Position numbers and translations under genes: made by a program
The notes under the pieces: model-generated
What the model was told of the DNA's origin: nothing
Databases searched by the model: none
The model's input: the letters and a program-made list of their open reading frames with translations, nothing else
Assembly: GCA_964608745.1 (NCBI GenBank)
Contig: CAZSPC010000008.1
Coordinates: forward strand, 1 to 38,399
Reading direction: 5' to 3'
DNA length: 38,399 nt
Source of the DNA: UBA12079 sp964608745
Lineage (GTDB): Bacteria; Patescibacteriota; Minisyncoccia; Phycocordibacterales; UBA12079
Shown: one piece after another, positions 16,624 to 24,711 of the stretch
Layout of the letters: every line of letters starts with the position of its first letter
Position numbering within the stretch: the first letter of the stretch is position 1

Positions 16624-17262
16624 TTAAACCCCCGGTTTAATTACAACCATCTCCCCTTCTTTCCCCTCCAAATCTTTTTTCTTTATAGTTAATTTATCAA
16701 CTGGTTTTACTTTTTCATCCCCACCTTCTTTCAAGAATTTTTTCAAGGCATTTTTTTCACCCACATCCCCGTAATGCATTGGAATTACCACTTTTGCTCC
16801 GAGTTTGTTAGCGATTTTATGTGATTCTGTTGCGTCTAAAACACCATCTCCACCAATAGGAACAAATAAAATATCAATATTATCTAAAATGGATTTTACT
16901 TTTTCATCCAATCCGTTTGACTCTAAACAACCCAAAAAACCAATTTTCATACCATCCATCACCAAAGAATAAATAGTATTCAGTCTTTCCTTTCCCTTGT
17001 ACTTAGTTTTAGAAATTGCTCCTTTTATAAAAACCTGTTTAATTTCATATTCCCCCGGGCCGTCAATTATAAAAGGTTGTCTATTTTTTGAAGTAACATT
17101 ATCAATACCATTAAAATCTTCATCACCGGTTGTAATTAAGGCAATATCAGCACCAAAGCGAGAAAACTTGTGTTTAGATTTTTTTGAGATTGGATTAAGG
17201 GCAACGATCGTGTCACCAAATTGAAGTTTAAAAAATTGAATATTGTGGTAGGTAATAATCAT
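16624..17262 (-). CDS. Metallo-beta-lactamase-fold protein with degraded metal site
   Basis: 212 residues similar in layout to the UPF0173-type MBL hydrolases of CPR: MIITYHNIQFFKLQFGDTIVALNP, FGADIALITTGDEDFN, IDGPGEYEI, IGFLGCLES, DILFVPIGG, AKVVIPMHYG. The usual THxHxDH zinc motif is replaced by TTGDEDFN, so the canonical metal-binding cluster is missing. His in PMHYG remains. It may be non-catalytic or use another metal geometry. The start ATG at 17262 directly precedes the first strand. Confidence 0.8.
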   Translation of the reverse strand: MIITYHNIQFFKLQFGDTIVALNPISKKSKHKFSRFGADIALITTGDEDFNGIDNVTSKNRQPFIIDGPGEYEIKQVFIKGAISKTKYKGKERLNTIYSLVMDGMKIGFLGCLESNGLDEKVKSILDNIDILFVPIGGDGVLDATESHKIANKLGAKVVIPMHYGDVGEKNALKKFLKEGGDEKVKPVDKLTIKKKDLEGKEGEMVVIKPGV

Positions 17263-17263
17263 A

Positions 17264-17444
17264 TAAATAGGGTTTAGGACTTAGCGTTTAGGGTTTAGGA
17301 AAAAAATTTAAGCTTCGCTTAATTTTTTCTCTAAACTATAAACACCGACCATTAGACACTTAAATTAATTTATTTATAGACTAGATTATATCAATAATTA
17401 AGAATTAAAAAAAGCAGGTGAAATTCCTGCTTTTTCATTGAATA
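17264..17444. repeat. TTTAGGG-like word array, hairpin and terminator
   Basis: Words GGGTTTAGGACTTAGCG then GTTTAGGGTTTAGG, then hairpin AAATTTAAGCTTCGCTTAATTT and partly complementary words (TAAACTATAAACACC). 17410-17436 is a separate terminator hairpin AAAGCAGG ... CCTGCTTT serving the gene at 17445. Confidence 0.75.
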
Positions 17445-17738
17445 TTAGAAATAAGGTTTTGGATCTTTGTCTTTTTTCAATGGTTTTTCCCATTTTGATG
17501 CTAATGCACCAACTTGACCAAGATTTTCCCCTATTCTTATTTCGATTTCTGGTTCATCATCTTGTGCTTCAACTTTTTGTATTTCTGTTTGCGAGTCTTG
17601 CGAATCTTTTTTTACTTTATCAGAAACTAATGCAAAAGTATTAGTATCTTCTTGAGAATTAGATTGCATCAACCATCTTTGATCTGATAAATGCCCACAA
17701 CCAGCACAACTACTACTCCCAAATTTTTTTTGACTCAT
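17445..17738 (-). CDS. Hypothetical acidic protein with N-terminal Cys pair
   Basis: 97 residues. It begins MSQKKFGSSSCAGCGHLSDQ with a CxxC-type pair, then a low-complexity acidic stretch (QTEIQKVEAQDDEPEIEIRIG) and a basic C-terminus (WEKPLKKDKDPKPYF). No family recognised; it looks like a small flexible protein. ATG 17738 is preceded by AGGGAGGT at about 4 nt; an adjacent ATG at 17741 is possible. A terminator hairpin (17410-17436) follows. Confidence 0.6.
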   Translation of the reverse strand: MSQKKFGSSSCAGCGHLSDQRWLMQSNSQEDTNTFALVSDKVKKDSQDSQTEIQKVEAQDDEPEIEIRIGENLGQVGALASKWEKPLKKDKDPKPYF

Positions 17739-17891
17739 CATTTACCTCCCTTATTAATGAGATTTAATAGTAGTTTATATACTAAATCCGAGTTTAAGAT
17801 AAAAGTACTAACCTGATAAAAAATGATATCAAATTTTACAAAATAATTCAATAAAAAAGCGGACGAATCCGCTTTTGTTAATTTTATTCTT

Positions 17892-18050
17892 CTATTCTTG
17901 TTTTAAAAAGATTATCAGGGACTTTTGGTTTTTTGAGATGTTTTTGGATATCTCGTCTGCATTCGAGAAAACTTTTTTTAAGTTTACGAGATGCAAAACG
18001 GCCAAACCCCAACCACACTTAGGATAGTTATTTTTTGTGGAAAAATTCAT
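17892..18050 (-). CDS. 52-residue small protein, hypothetical
   Basis: Begins MNFSTKNNYPKCGWGLAVLH, rich in Lys, Asn and Ser, with a single Cys and no membrane helix. GGAGGG lies 5 nt before the ATG, and a hairpin AAAAGCGGA ... TCCGCTTTT (17856-17877) follows as terminator. These flanking signals are the main support. No family recognised. Confidence 0.55.
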   Translation of the reverse strand: MNFSTKNNYPKCGWGLAVLHLVNLKKVFSNADEISKNISKNQKSLIIFLKQE

Positions 18051-18137
18051 GTTTCCCTCCGTTTTGTTTAAATTTAAAGAATACCTATACCATTTCTATA
18101 AAGAAAAATATCAAATATTTAAAATAAGTCAAGTTTA

Positions 18138-18227
18138 CCCCCACACCTTTCATATCATCGTCTTTCAGACAACGCACGATTAACCAAATTTTTAATATTT
18201 ATATTAATGATATGAAAGGTGTGGGGG
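18138..18227. mobile_element. 90-bp MITE-like element, copy 1
   Basis: Terminal inverted repeats CCCCCACACCTTTCATATCA and complement. The interior includes CGTCTTTCAGACAACG and TTTTTAATATTTATATTAAT. A second copy lies at 28044-28133 in inverted orientation, with a few differences in the interior. It ends 1 bp from the DivIC gene's stop. Confidence 0.88.
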
Positions 18228-18228
18228 C

Positions 18229-18600
18229 TTACTTAAACCAATTTAATATTTTTGACCAAAAAGTATCTTTTTTTAGATCTGATTTGTAATTTGATTTATC
18301 ATCTAAAATCATAACCATCTGCTCTCCCTCTTTCACTACACTAAATTTATTTCTTATTTCTTTTTCTACACCAGAATCAGAATTAAACTCCTCCAATTCT
18401 TTTTCAATCCTTTCCTTTCTATTCTCTAACTCGTTTAATTCTTGTTGGGCAATCTTTTTATTTTCATCTGTCATTCGTACCTCACTAAAGACCCTCCAAA
18501 CACCCCTAGCAACTAAAATTAATAACAAAAACAAAACAACCAAAGTAATTTTTGAATAAATAATTTTATTTAAAAACTTTTTTTCTTTCCTTTCTAACAT
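18229..18600 (-). CDS. Septum formation initiator, DivIC/FtsB family
   Basis: 123 residues from ATG 18600. A basic N-terminus (MLERKEKKFLNKII), one transmembrane helix (ITLVVLFLLLILVARGVW), a coiled coil (ENKKIAQQELNELENRKERIEKELEEF) and GVEKEIRNKFSVVKEGEQMVMI, which is the family signature after the coil. DivIC/FtsB proteins link early and late divisome parts; they act with FtsL and FtsQ/DivIB, which are not seen here. An upstream in-frame TTG is less likely than this ATG. Confidence 0.88.
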   Translation of the reverse strand: MLERKEKKFLNKIIYSKITLVVLFLLLILVARGVWRVFSEVRMTDENKKIAQQELNELENRKERIEKELEEFNSDSGVEKEIRNKFSVVKEGEQMVMILDDKSNYKSDLKKDTFWSKILNWFK

Positions 18601-18654
18601 TAACTTTAATTCTAACAAAATTAAAACAGAATTACGAAATCAAAAAAACAGATT

Positions 18655-18690
18655 TGTGGGTTTTATCTACGATCGTAGATAAAACCCACA
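18655..18690. repeat. Perfect 36-bp palindrome
   Basis: TGTGGGTTTTATCTACGA and its exact complement, no spacer. It lies upstream of the DivIC gene. Confidence 0.9.
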
Positions 18691-18811
18691 AGTCTTAATA
18701 ACAACATTTTTTCTATATTAATATATGTTATTATACTTATTAACTTACTAACTAGACTTCGTGTTATTTAATAAAAGAAACAAAAAAATAATAAAGATTT
18801 TTTGGAGCGTT

Positions 18812-18868
18812 ATGGGTGTCTTACTAATTATTAGTATGATTCTTCTTTATGCACCTATCCTAATTTAA
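18812..18868 (+). CDS. Possible 18-residue hydrophobic peptide
   Basis: Frame MGVLLIISMILLYAPILI preceded by GGAG at 5 nt. It is too short to be convincing; included because it is wholly hydrophobic, like the other tiny frames here. The rest of 18691-19115 shows only hairpins. Confidence 0.25.
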   Translation: MGVLLIISMILLYAPILI

Positions 18869-18918
18869 TTTTAAAAAAATAAATTAAGAATTTTCGGGTA
18901 CCAATTTTCATTTGAAAT

Positions 18919-19036
18919 TTCAATGGCTCACGCGTGAGCCATTGAAAATAGCTCAACAAAGCCATTGGTGGGTGTCGGACACCCACTTTTTTAGTAAAAA
19001 ATTCAACGGCTCATTGATGAGCCGTTGAAATTTCTT
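18919..19036. repeat. Three consecutive intergenic hairpins
   Basis: TTTCAATGGCTCA-CGCG-TGAGCCATTGAAA, then GTGGGTGTC-GGACACCCAC with T run, then TTCAACGGCTCA-TTGA-TGAGCCGTTGAA. The middle one is identical in its stem to the terminator at 23144-23166. A GCTCAACAAAGCC string here recurs at 28016-28029. Confidence 0.8.
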
Positions 19037-19115
19037 GCATAAATATTGAATTTATGTAATATTTTATATTAGAAACTACAAATATTTCTTTTTAAATAAG
19101 TGAAGGAGAATAGAT

Positions 19116-19346
19116 ATGAAAGGTAGAATTATATTGGTTTTTGATCCTGATGATTATCCTGATATTTTGAAAAAAGAAGTAGAAAAAATCAAAATTAAGG
19201 TCTTTTCTTTAGATGAAGAAATTAAAAATCTTCACAGAAAACTAGAACAAAGACAAAAAGAGTGTAATCATAAAGATTCAAAACACCTTTCGGGTGATTT
19301 TCGTATGTGCTCTTCGTGTGAAAAAGTCTATGTTCATCTAAATTAA
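19116..19346 (+). CDS. Small coiled-coil zinc-finger-like protein
   Basis: 76 residues. Begins MKGRIILVFDPDDYP, continues as a helix with heptads (LKKEVEKIKIKVFSLDEEIKNLHRKL), then a C-terminal Cys/His cluster (CNHKDSKH ... MCSSCEKVYVH) able to bind zinc. GAAGGAGAA lies 7 nt upstream of the ATG. Similar short zinc-ribbon proteins occur in CPR; the function is unknown. Confidence 0.7.
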   Translation: MKGRIILVFDPDDYPDILKKEVEKIKIKVFSLDEEIKNLHRKLEQRQKECNHKDSKHLSGDFRMCSSCEKVYVHLN

Positions 19347-19378
19347 AACTTGCTACCTGCAAAGGTAACAAGTTTTTT
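19347..19378 (+). terminator. Terminator
   Basis: AACTTGCTACC ... GGTAACAAGTT stem followed by TTTTTGTTTTT, directly after the 76-residue gene. Confidence 0.75.
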
Positions 19379-19408
19379 GTTTTTCTATTTATTTTTTTTA
19401 CTTCTTAT

Positions 19409-22400
19409 CTAAACTACTATATTAACCAATTTATTTTCAATATAAATTATTTTTTTAGAAGTCTTTCCCTCCATCCATTTCTTAACAATTTCACTTTCTT
19501 GGGCTTTTTCTTTTATGACTTCATCATCTTCACCATTTTCTATTTCCATTTCATCTCGAACTTTTCCATTCACCTGAATTACAATTGTATGGGTACTGTC
19601 TTTTGCCATATTTTCATCATACTTTGGCCAATTTTGTTGATGGATTGAGCCTTCTTCTCCCAACCTCTGATACAATTCTTCTGCTATGTGTGGTGCAAAA
19701 GGGGCGAGTACTTTCAAAAAAGTTATAAAATTCTGTCTTGAAATAGTATTTGTTTTAACAAGGTTAATAAACTTCATCATATCTGACACAACTGTATTGT
19801 ATTTTAAATTTTCAATATCACCCGTCGCTTTTCTTATTAATTTATGCAATTCACGAACAACATCGGGTGAACTTTCTGAAAGGTTGCTGGGTACATCCCA
19901 AACCTTTTCCAAAAAACGATACACCCCAACAATATTATCTTCATTCCAAGCAATTTCATCCTCCAAAGGTCCCGCAAAAAGCATGTAGGTTCTTACGGAG
20001 TCAGCCCCAAATCTCTCAACCATATCATCAGGATTAGTAACATTACCTTTTGACTTAGACATTTTCTTTCCTTCTTTGTCCAAGACCATTCCTTGATGAC
20101 GAAGCTTCAAAAAAGGTTCATTGTGATCAAGTAAACCAATCCTGTTCATAGCTTTCACAAAAAATCGTGCAAACAACAAATGCATATAAGTATGTTCTGC
20201 CCCACCAATGTATACATCAACTGGCAACCATTTTTTTCTAACCTCCGAACAAAATTCTTTCTCATTTTGCATATCAGGATATCGCAAGAAATACCAAGAA
20301 GAATCAACAAAAGTATCCATTGTGTCATATTCAGGAGTCCAACCCTCGCCAAAGATTTTTTCTGTTCGTTCTTTTAACTCTTTTGATTCTGTTAATGGAG
20401 AAACACCAGTTGGTTTAAAATCAACATCAGTTGGTAACACCCATGGTAAATGCTCTTCTGGAACTAATGTTGCTTCACCATCAGGAGAATAAACAATAGG
20501 AATTGGGCAACCCCAATATCTTTGTCGAGAAATAGACCAATCTCGCAAACGATAATTATTAGTCTTTTCCCCACCAACAAACTCAGTAATTTTTTGTTTG
20601 GCTTTTTCAACACTTAATCCATTAAAATCACCCGAATTTATCAATTTCCCATCCCCGACATAAGCCTGCTTTTTTATATCTCCACCGGAAATAACCTCTC
20701 TTATTTCAAGATCAAATTTTTTAGCGAATTCGTAATCTCGTTCATCGTGAGCCGGCACAGCCATAATTGCTCCTGTTCCATAACCAGAAAGCACATAATC
20801 AGCAATAAAAATTGGTATCTCTTCTTTGTTGGCTGGGTTTATCGCAGAAACCCCCAGAAGCTGAACCCCTGTTTTTTCTTTATTTTCAAGTCTTTCCATT
20901 TCTGTCTTAATTTTTGTTTTTTCAATATAATCAATAATTTCTTTTTGATTTTCAATTTGTGCATTACTTAGTAGCCGAGCTACTAAGTTGTGCTCTGGGG
21001 CCAAAACCATATAAGTAGCACCGAAAAGAGTGTCTGGTCTTGTGGTAAATACAGAAATTTCAGAAGAAATTTCTGTCGCAGAAGACTGCGAAACAAACGC
21101 AGACCCATGCAGAATTTCATTAAGGAGTTCTGGTATCCCTTGTTCTTTAAGCTGAACACCGAAGTGACCCTTGTTGTTAAATTTCAAAAACTTGGCCTTT
21201 AGTCCTTTTGCATTTTGTTCTCCAGCCTCAAAAGGAACCCATTTGTCATCTTTAGAATGTAAAATTACAAAATCGTCACAATGTTTTTTAATCTTTTCAA
21301 AATCATATCCCTCTTTCGTAAAAAATCCTTTATTATTTTCTGTTTTATTTCTCTTTTCTGAATCTCCGGAATTAGTAGCAACTAAAATTACTTTTTTTAC
21401 TTTAAAATTTTCTGGTTGTTTTTCTAACCAGCGCAAAATCGCAACACCTCCTCTTGAGTGACCAACAATAATTGAGTTTTGATTAGGATTTGTTTTTTCC
21501 AACTCATTCATCCACTCATTAATTTCTGGATCGTTAGCTTTTGGCAAAACTGGTGCAATAAAATCAGTATTATTTCTTTTCATTTCTTCTGCTAATAACG
21601 GATACCACTTTTCATTTGGATTAGTGTTTTTTCCGTGCATCAAAACAACATTGGCTTGCTCACGCAAACCATCGCCTGGATTGCCACAGGCTTCGCCTTC
21701 GCAATGACGAATGGGGAATGTAATCTTAGCTCCTTCGGACTTTCCCACCCAATTTTTTTGATTTTTTACAGTATGCTCTGGCCAATCTACTTTATCTAAC
21801 CCTTCAATTAAATCATCTGAAAAGTCAGTAATTTTGAAAAACCAACCGGGAATTTTCTTTTGCTCAATTTGAGTATCACATCGCTCGCAAGCACCATTAA
21901 CCACCTGTTCATTAGCAATTCCTGTTTGGCAAGAATTACACCAGTTAATTGTGTCTTCTTTTTTATAAACTAATCCATTTTTATAAAATTGTTGGAAAAT
22001 CCATTGTGTCCATTTGTAATAAGAAGGATCAGATGTAACTGCCATCTCATCAAAATCATAAGCCAACCCAAGTGATTCCATTTGTTTAATATATGTATTT
22101 ATATTTTTTTCAGTTGTTTTTGCTGGATGTACCCCCGTCTTTATAGCAAAATTTTCTGCCGGTAACCCAAAAGCATCAAATCCTTGTGGATGCAAAACAT
22201 TATATCCTTGCATTTTTTTAAACCGATAATATACATCACTGGCGGTGTAGCTTTCAGTGTGTCCCATATGTAAACCATCTCCCGATGGGTATGGGAACAT
22301 ATCCAAGACATAATGCTTGTTTTCTGTGGCATCTTTATCAATTTTAAAATCTCCGTTTTCTTTCCAAACTTTTTGCCATTTTGGTTCAATTTCTTTGTGG

Positions 22401-22417
22401 TTGTATTTATCTTGCAT
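19409..22417 (-). CDS. leuS: Leucyl-tRNA synthetase with inserted serine-hydrolase domain
   Basis: 1002 residues against a usual 800-870. HIGH motif HMGH (50-53), zinc-type knuckle CNSC ... CERC (160-180), editing-domain TGAIMAVPAHDERDYEF (about 548-564), KMSKS (about 786-790), and a C-terminal anticodon-binding region. Between GAKITFPI (229-236) and EISVFTTRPDTLFG (453 on), where normal LeuRS has a short beta-hairpin loop, about 215 extra residues are inserted. These carry a complete alpha/beta hydrolase of the RBBP9/YdeN type. Synthetase motifs on both sides are intact and the frame is open, so both parts should fold. A monofunctional LeuRS broken by the insert is unlikely given the intact frame. 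Confidence 0.96.
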   Translation of the reverse strand: MQDKYNHKEIEPKWQKVWKENGDFKIDKDATENKHYVLDMFPYPSGDGLHMGHTESYTASDVYYRFKKMQGYNVLHPQGFDAFGLPAENFAIKTGVHPAKTTEKNINTYIKQMESLGLAYDFDEMAVTSDPSYYKWTQWIFQQFYKNGLVYKKEDTINWCNSCQTGIANEQVVNGACERCDTQIEQKKIPGWFFKITDFSDDLIEGLDKVDWPEHTVKNQKNWVGKSEGAKITFPIRHCEGEACGNPGDGLREQANVVLMHGKNTNPNEKWYPLLAEEMKRNNTDFIAPVLPKANDPEINEWMNELEKTNPNQNSIIVGHSRGGVAILRWLEKQPENFKVKKVILVATNSGDSEKRNKTENNKGFFTKEGYDFEKIKKHCDDFVILHSKDDKWVPFEAGEQNAKGLKAKFLKFNNKGHFGVQLKEQGIPELLNEILHGSAFVSQSSATEISSEISVFTTRPDTLFGATYMVLAPEHNLVARLLSNAQIENQKEIIDYIEKTKIKTEMERLENKEKTGVQLLGVSAINPANKEEIPIFIADYVLSGYGTGAIMAVPAHDERDYEFAKKFDLEIREVISGGDIKKQAYVGDGKLINSGDFNGLSVEKAKQKITEFVGGEKTNNYRLRDWSISRQRYWGCPIPIVYSPDGEATLVPEEHLPWVLPTDVDFKPTGVSPLTESKELKERTEKIFGEGWTPEYDTMDTFVDSSWYFLRYPDMQNEKEFCSEVRKKWLPVDVYIGGAEHTYMHLLFARFFVKAMNRIGLLDHNEPFLKLRHQGMVLDKEGKKMSKSKGNVTNPDDMVERFGADSVRTYMLFAGPLEDEIAWNEDNIVGVYRFLEKVWDVPSNLSESSPDVVRELHKLIRKATGDIENLKYNTVVSDMMKFINLVKTNTISRQNFITFLKVLAPFAPHIAEELYQRLGEEGSIHQQNWPKYDENMAKDSTHTIVIQVNGKVRDEMEIENGEDDEVIKEKAQESEIVKKWMEGKTSKKIIYIENKLVNIVV
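21062..21709 (-). other. RBBP9/YdeN-like serine hydrolase domain inside LeuRS
   Basis: LeuRS residues about 237-452. The hydrolase core runs from NVVLMHGKNTNPNEKWYPLL (256 on) to PELLNEIL (about 436). Triad candidates are S321 in the nucleophile elbow VGHSRGG, D390 or D391 in LHSKDDKWVPFE, and H418 in NKGHFG. The usual order and spacing of the family are kept, so the site looks active. The N-terminal linker RHCEGEACGNPGDGLREQ is a translated REP-like palindrome (21680-21712). The C-terminal linker is Ser-rich (VSQSSATEISSEIS). Substrate unknown. Confidence 0.88.
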
Positions 22418-22500
22418 AATTGTTTATAAATTAATTGACTTTTTTTTAAATATATATATTATTATATATGTATAAACATTTTGAAAAGCCCCGAACGGTG

Positions 22501-23037
22501 TTAAGTGCCTAAGGGCCTTTTCTTTTGCTTGTATTCTATTTTCTTTCGAATATCAACATTATCGTCAAGAACAGTAAAATAACTTTTATCTAAATTATTA
22601 TGGTTTTTATATAAAGTAGATGCAAATTCAAGATTAGGAGCTATGACTTTTTTAAATCTATTTTTCTCAACAAAATAATCAACCAAAACTTTATAATCAC
22701 CATCTCCAGAAACTAAAACGATTTTATCAAATTTGTCATTTTGGTCAATTAGTTTTTTCATGGCGGTAAAAGTCAAAACAACATCTACATTTCCTTTTTT
22801 GTTACTTTTTAAAGTTTCTCCTTTTAAATTAAAAACTAAAATAAAACCTGCCCTTTGTAAGTTTTCATAAAGTTCTTTTTCGTCATCTTTGTAACCCAAA
22901 AAATAATAAGCTTCTGAAACGGAATACTTATCTTTTAAATAGCGATAAAAAGATTTATGATGGAAATTCCAGTCAAGACCCATTTTTAAATTCTGCCCAT
23001 CAATAAATGCTAAATTATTTTCTTTTTTATTTTTCAT
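22501..23037 (-). CDS. NYN-domain (PIN-like) nuclease, LabA/DUF88 type
   Basis: 178 residues from ATG 23037, with GTGAGG just before it; a GTG three codons upstream is possible. Acidic positions typical of NYN nucleases are present: FIDGQN (first Asp), GNVDVVLTF (second) and VSGDGDYKVLV (third and fourth). The fold resembles PIN RNases, and family members act on RNA with metal ions. It lies 83 nt beyond leuS on the same strand but upstream of it. A C-terminal basic tail (KKKIEYKQKKRPLG) may contact RNA. Confidence 0.85.
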   Translation of the reverse strand: MKNKKENNLAFIDGQNLKMGLDWNFHHKSFYRYLKDKYSVSEAYYFLGYKDDEKELYENLQRAGFILVFNLKGETLKSNKKGNVDVVLTFTAMKKLIDQNDKFDKIVLVSGDGDYKVLVDYFVEKNRFKKVIAPNLEFASTLYKNHNNLDKSYFTVLDDNVDIRKKIEYKQKKRPLGT

Positions 23038-23143
23038 AAACCTCACCCTATTCTAACAAAAAACACCCGTTTTGTAAGGGTAAAACCCCCAGCTAAAGCT
23101 AAGGTTTCTAGGCGTAAGTAATAAGGTGTAAGTAGTAAGAAAA

Positions 23144-23176
23144 AAGTGGGTGTCGGACACCCACTTTTTTATCAGC
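23144..23176 (-). terminator. Terminator of the membrane-protein gene at 23181
   Basis: Stem AAGTGGGTGTC-GGACACCCACTT with flanking A and T runs, identical in stem to one at 18968-18990. Adjacent words GTAAGTAATAAGGTGTAAGTAG (23115-23137 region) match those in the rnpB inserts. Confidence 0.8.
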
Positions 23177-23180
23177 TTAT

Positions 23181-23711
23181 CTATTTAAACTTTTTAATAC
23201 CCAAGTATATCAATACCAGGAGAGCTAATCCAAGAATTCCAACTTGTAAGTATTCTCCAGCATACTGCCAATATCTAGTTGAGGCTACAATGAATGTTAG
23301 AACACCACCAAGTGAAAGTGCCATTGCTACTGTTTCAATACTAGCGATGAAAAATCCTATCAAAATTGAAATTACTCCTAAAATAACTAGTGTTATAAAG
23401 ACTTTCTTTTCATAATCCTCCCTTGCTTCATCATATGCGTTATTACAGTCAAAGTACAAATCACAATATCCTTCTGGCATAATAACATCAGGCTCATAGA
23501 CTTTTCCTCTATAAATATTTTCATCCCATTGACCTCCTTCCTCTAAACACTTTTCTTTGGTATCAATCCTTTCAACAACTTGATCTTTTGGACAAAATTC
23601 ATCCCACTCAGGTGAGTTATAAATAACTTTTAATGCATAGGCAAAAAATAGGTTTAATACAACGATTATTCCTAAAATTAGTGCCCATTTTAAAATTTTG
23701 TTTTCAATCAT
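23181..23711 (-). CDS. Four-helix membrane protein with Cys-rich outer loop
   Basis: 176 residues. Helix 1 at about 9-29, then an extracytoplasmic loop of about 70 residues containing four Cys (EFCPKDQ, EKCLEEGGQW, GYCDLYFDC), then three helices (about 103-125, 127-147, 155-174). The Cys-loop-plus-helices layout recurs in patescibacterial hypothetical proteins; no function is known. It is monocistronic, with a terminator at 23144. Confidence 0.65.
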   Translation of the reverse strand: MIENKILKWALILGIIVVLNLFFAYALKVIYNSPEWDEFCPKDQVVERIDTKEKCLEEGGQWDENIYRGKVYEPDVIMPEGYCDLYFDCNNAYDEAREDYEKKVFITLVILGVISILIGFFIASIETVAMALSLGGVLTFIVASTRYWQYAGEYLQVGILGLALLVLIYLGIKKFK

Positions 23712-23712
23712 A

Positions 23713-23800
23713 ATGTATTAGGGTTATAGGACTTAGCGTTTAGGGTTGTAGGAATGAATTTTGCCAGAAGCAAAATTCATTCTTTAACTCTAAGTCCTGT
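23713..23800. repeat. TTTAGGG-like palindrome
   Basis: Words GGGTTATAGGACTTAGCG and TTTAGGGTTGTAGG, a hairpin AATGAATTTTGC ... GCAAAATTCATT, then complementary words (TTAACTCTAAGTCCTG). Confidence 0.75.
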
Positions 23801-23835
23801 TGGATAATTTAAATTAATTCAAAATTAGATGAGAT

Positions 23836-23915
23836 TCGGTTTTATTTGTGTGGGAATGGAGGGAGGTGTATTACATATACAGCGACTGACATTCTCATAC
23901 AAATAAAACCGAAGG
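23836..23915. repeat. Long-looped inverted repeat downstream of the stomatin gene
   Basis: Arms TTCGGTTTTATTTGT and ACAAATAAAACCGAA surround about 50 bases including GGAATGGAGGGAGGTG. On the minus strand it lies 15 nt past the stomatin gene's stop. The loop is unusually G-rich for this genome. Confidence 0.7.
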
Positions 23916-23929
23916 TCGTTAATTTTGGA

Positions 23930-24706
23930 TTAATTTTTAGAAACGAAATTGGTATACCCTTTAAGAGCCTCTAAAATATCTGTCGGAATCATCCAAATAG
24001 TTGTGTTTGATTGGTCAGAACTTAAATCGTTGATAGCTTGTAAAGTTCTCAAATGCATCGCTCCGGGGGTTGATGTCAATTTTGTTGCTGCCTCAGCAAG
24101 ATTATCTGCGGCAATCCTATCTCCATCAGCTTTAATAATAACCGCTCTCTTTTCTCTTTCAGCCTCAGCTTCTTTCGAGATTGTTCTTTTTAAATCTTCT
24201 GGAATAACAACATCTTTCAGCTCAACTGACTCAACATCAATCCCCCACGGATCAGTAAGGCTATCTACCCTATTTTTAATTTGTTCAGCAACCTCGGCTC
24301 TCTTTTGCAAAAGCTCGTCAAGGCTTCTTTCTCCAACTGCATTCCTCATTGTTGTTTGGGCAACCTGTGATACCGCATAATAATAGTCTTCAACCTCAAG
24401 AATTGATTTAGAAGCATCTACAATTTTGTAATAAACCACCGCGTTAATCCTTACAGGAATATTGTCTTTGGTAATAACTTCTTGATCAGGAACATCAACG
24501 GCTTTTGTTCTAATATCCACTTTTCGCATTGTTTGGAAAATAGGAATTACAATTCTCCATCCAGGTTTTTTGATACCGGTAAATTTACCGAGAGTAAACA
24601 TAACTCCTCTTTGATATTGGTTAACTTGTCTGATGAAAATCACCAACAAAACAATTATCGCTGGTAAATATGAGGTGAAACCCCAAAATGAAAATATATC
24701 TGGCAT
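23930..24706 (-). CDS. Stomatin/slipin-type SPFH membrane protein
   Basis: 258 residues. N-terminal membrane helix (about 9-26), then a canonical SPFH domain: YQRGVMFTLGKFTGIKKPGWRIVIP, DIRTKAVDVPDQEVITKDNIPVRINAVVYYKI, and YAVSQVAQTTMRNAVGERSLDELL. The post-domain helix EAEAEREKRAVIIKADGDRIAA follows. It oligomerises on the membrane in this family; no NfeD partner gene is adjacent. It is a complete SPFH protein, in contrast to the split one at 7818-9138. Confidence 0.92.
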   Translation of the reverse strand: MPDIFSFWGFTSYLPAIIVLLVIFIRQVNQYQRGVMFTLGKFTGIKKPGWRIVIPIFQTMRKVDIRTKAVDVPDQEVITKDNIPVRINAVVYYKIVDASKSILEVEDYYYAVSQVAQTTMRNAVGERSLDELLQKRAEVAEQIKNRVDSLTDPWGIDVESVELKDVVIPEDLKRTISKEAEAEREKRAVIIKADGDRIAADNLAEAATKLTSTPGAMHLRTLQAINDLSSDQSNTTIWMIPTDILEALKGYTNFVSKN

Positions 24707-24711
24707 ATTGT

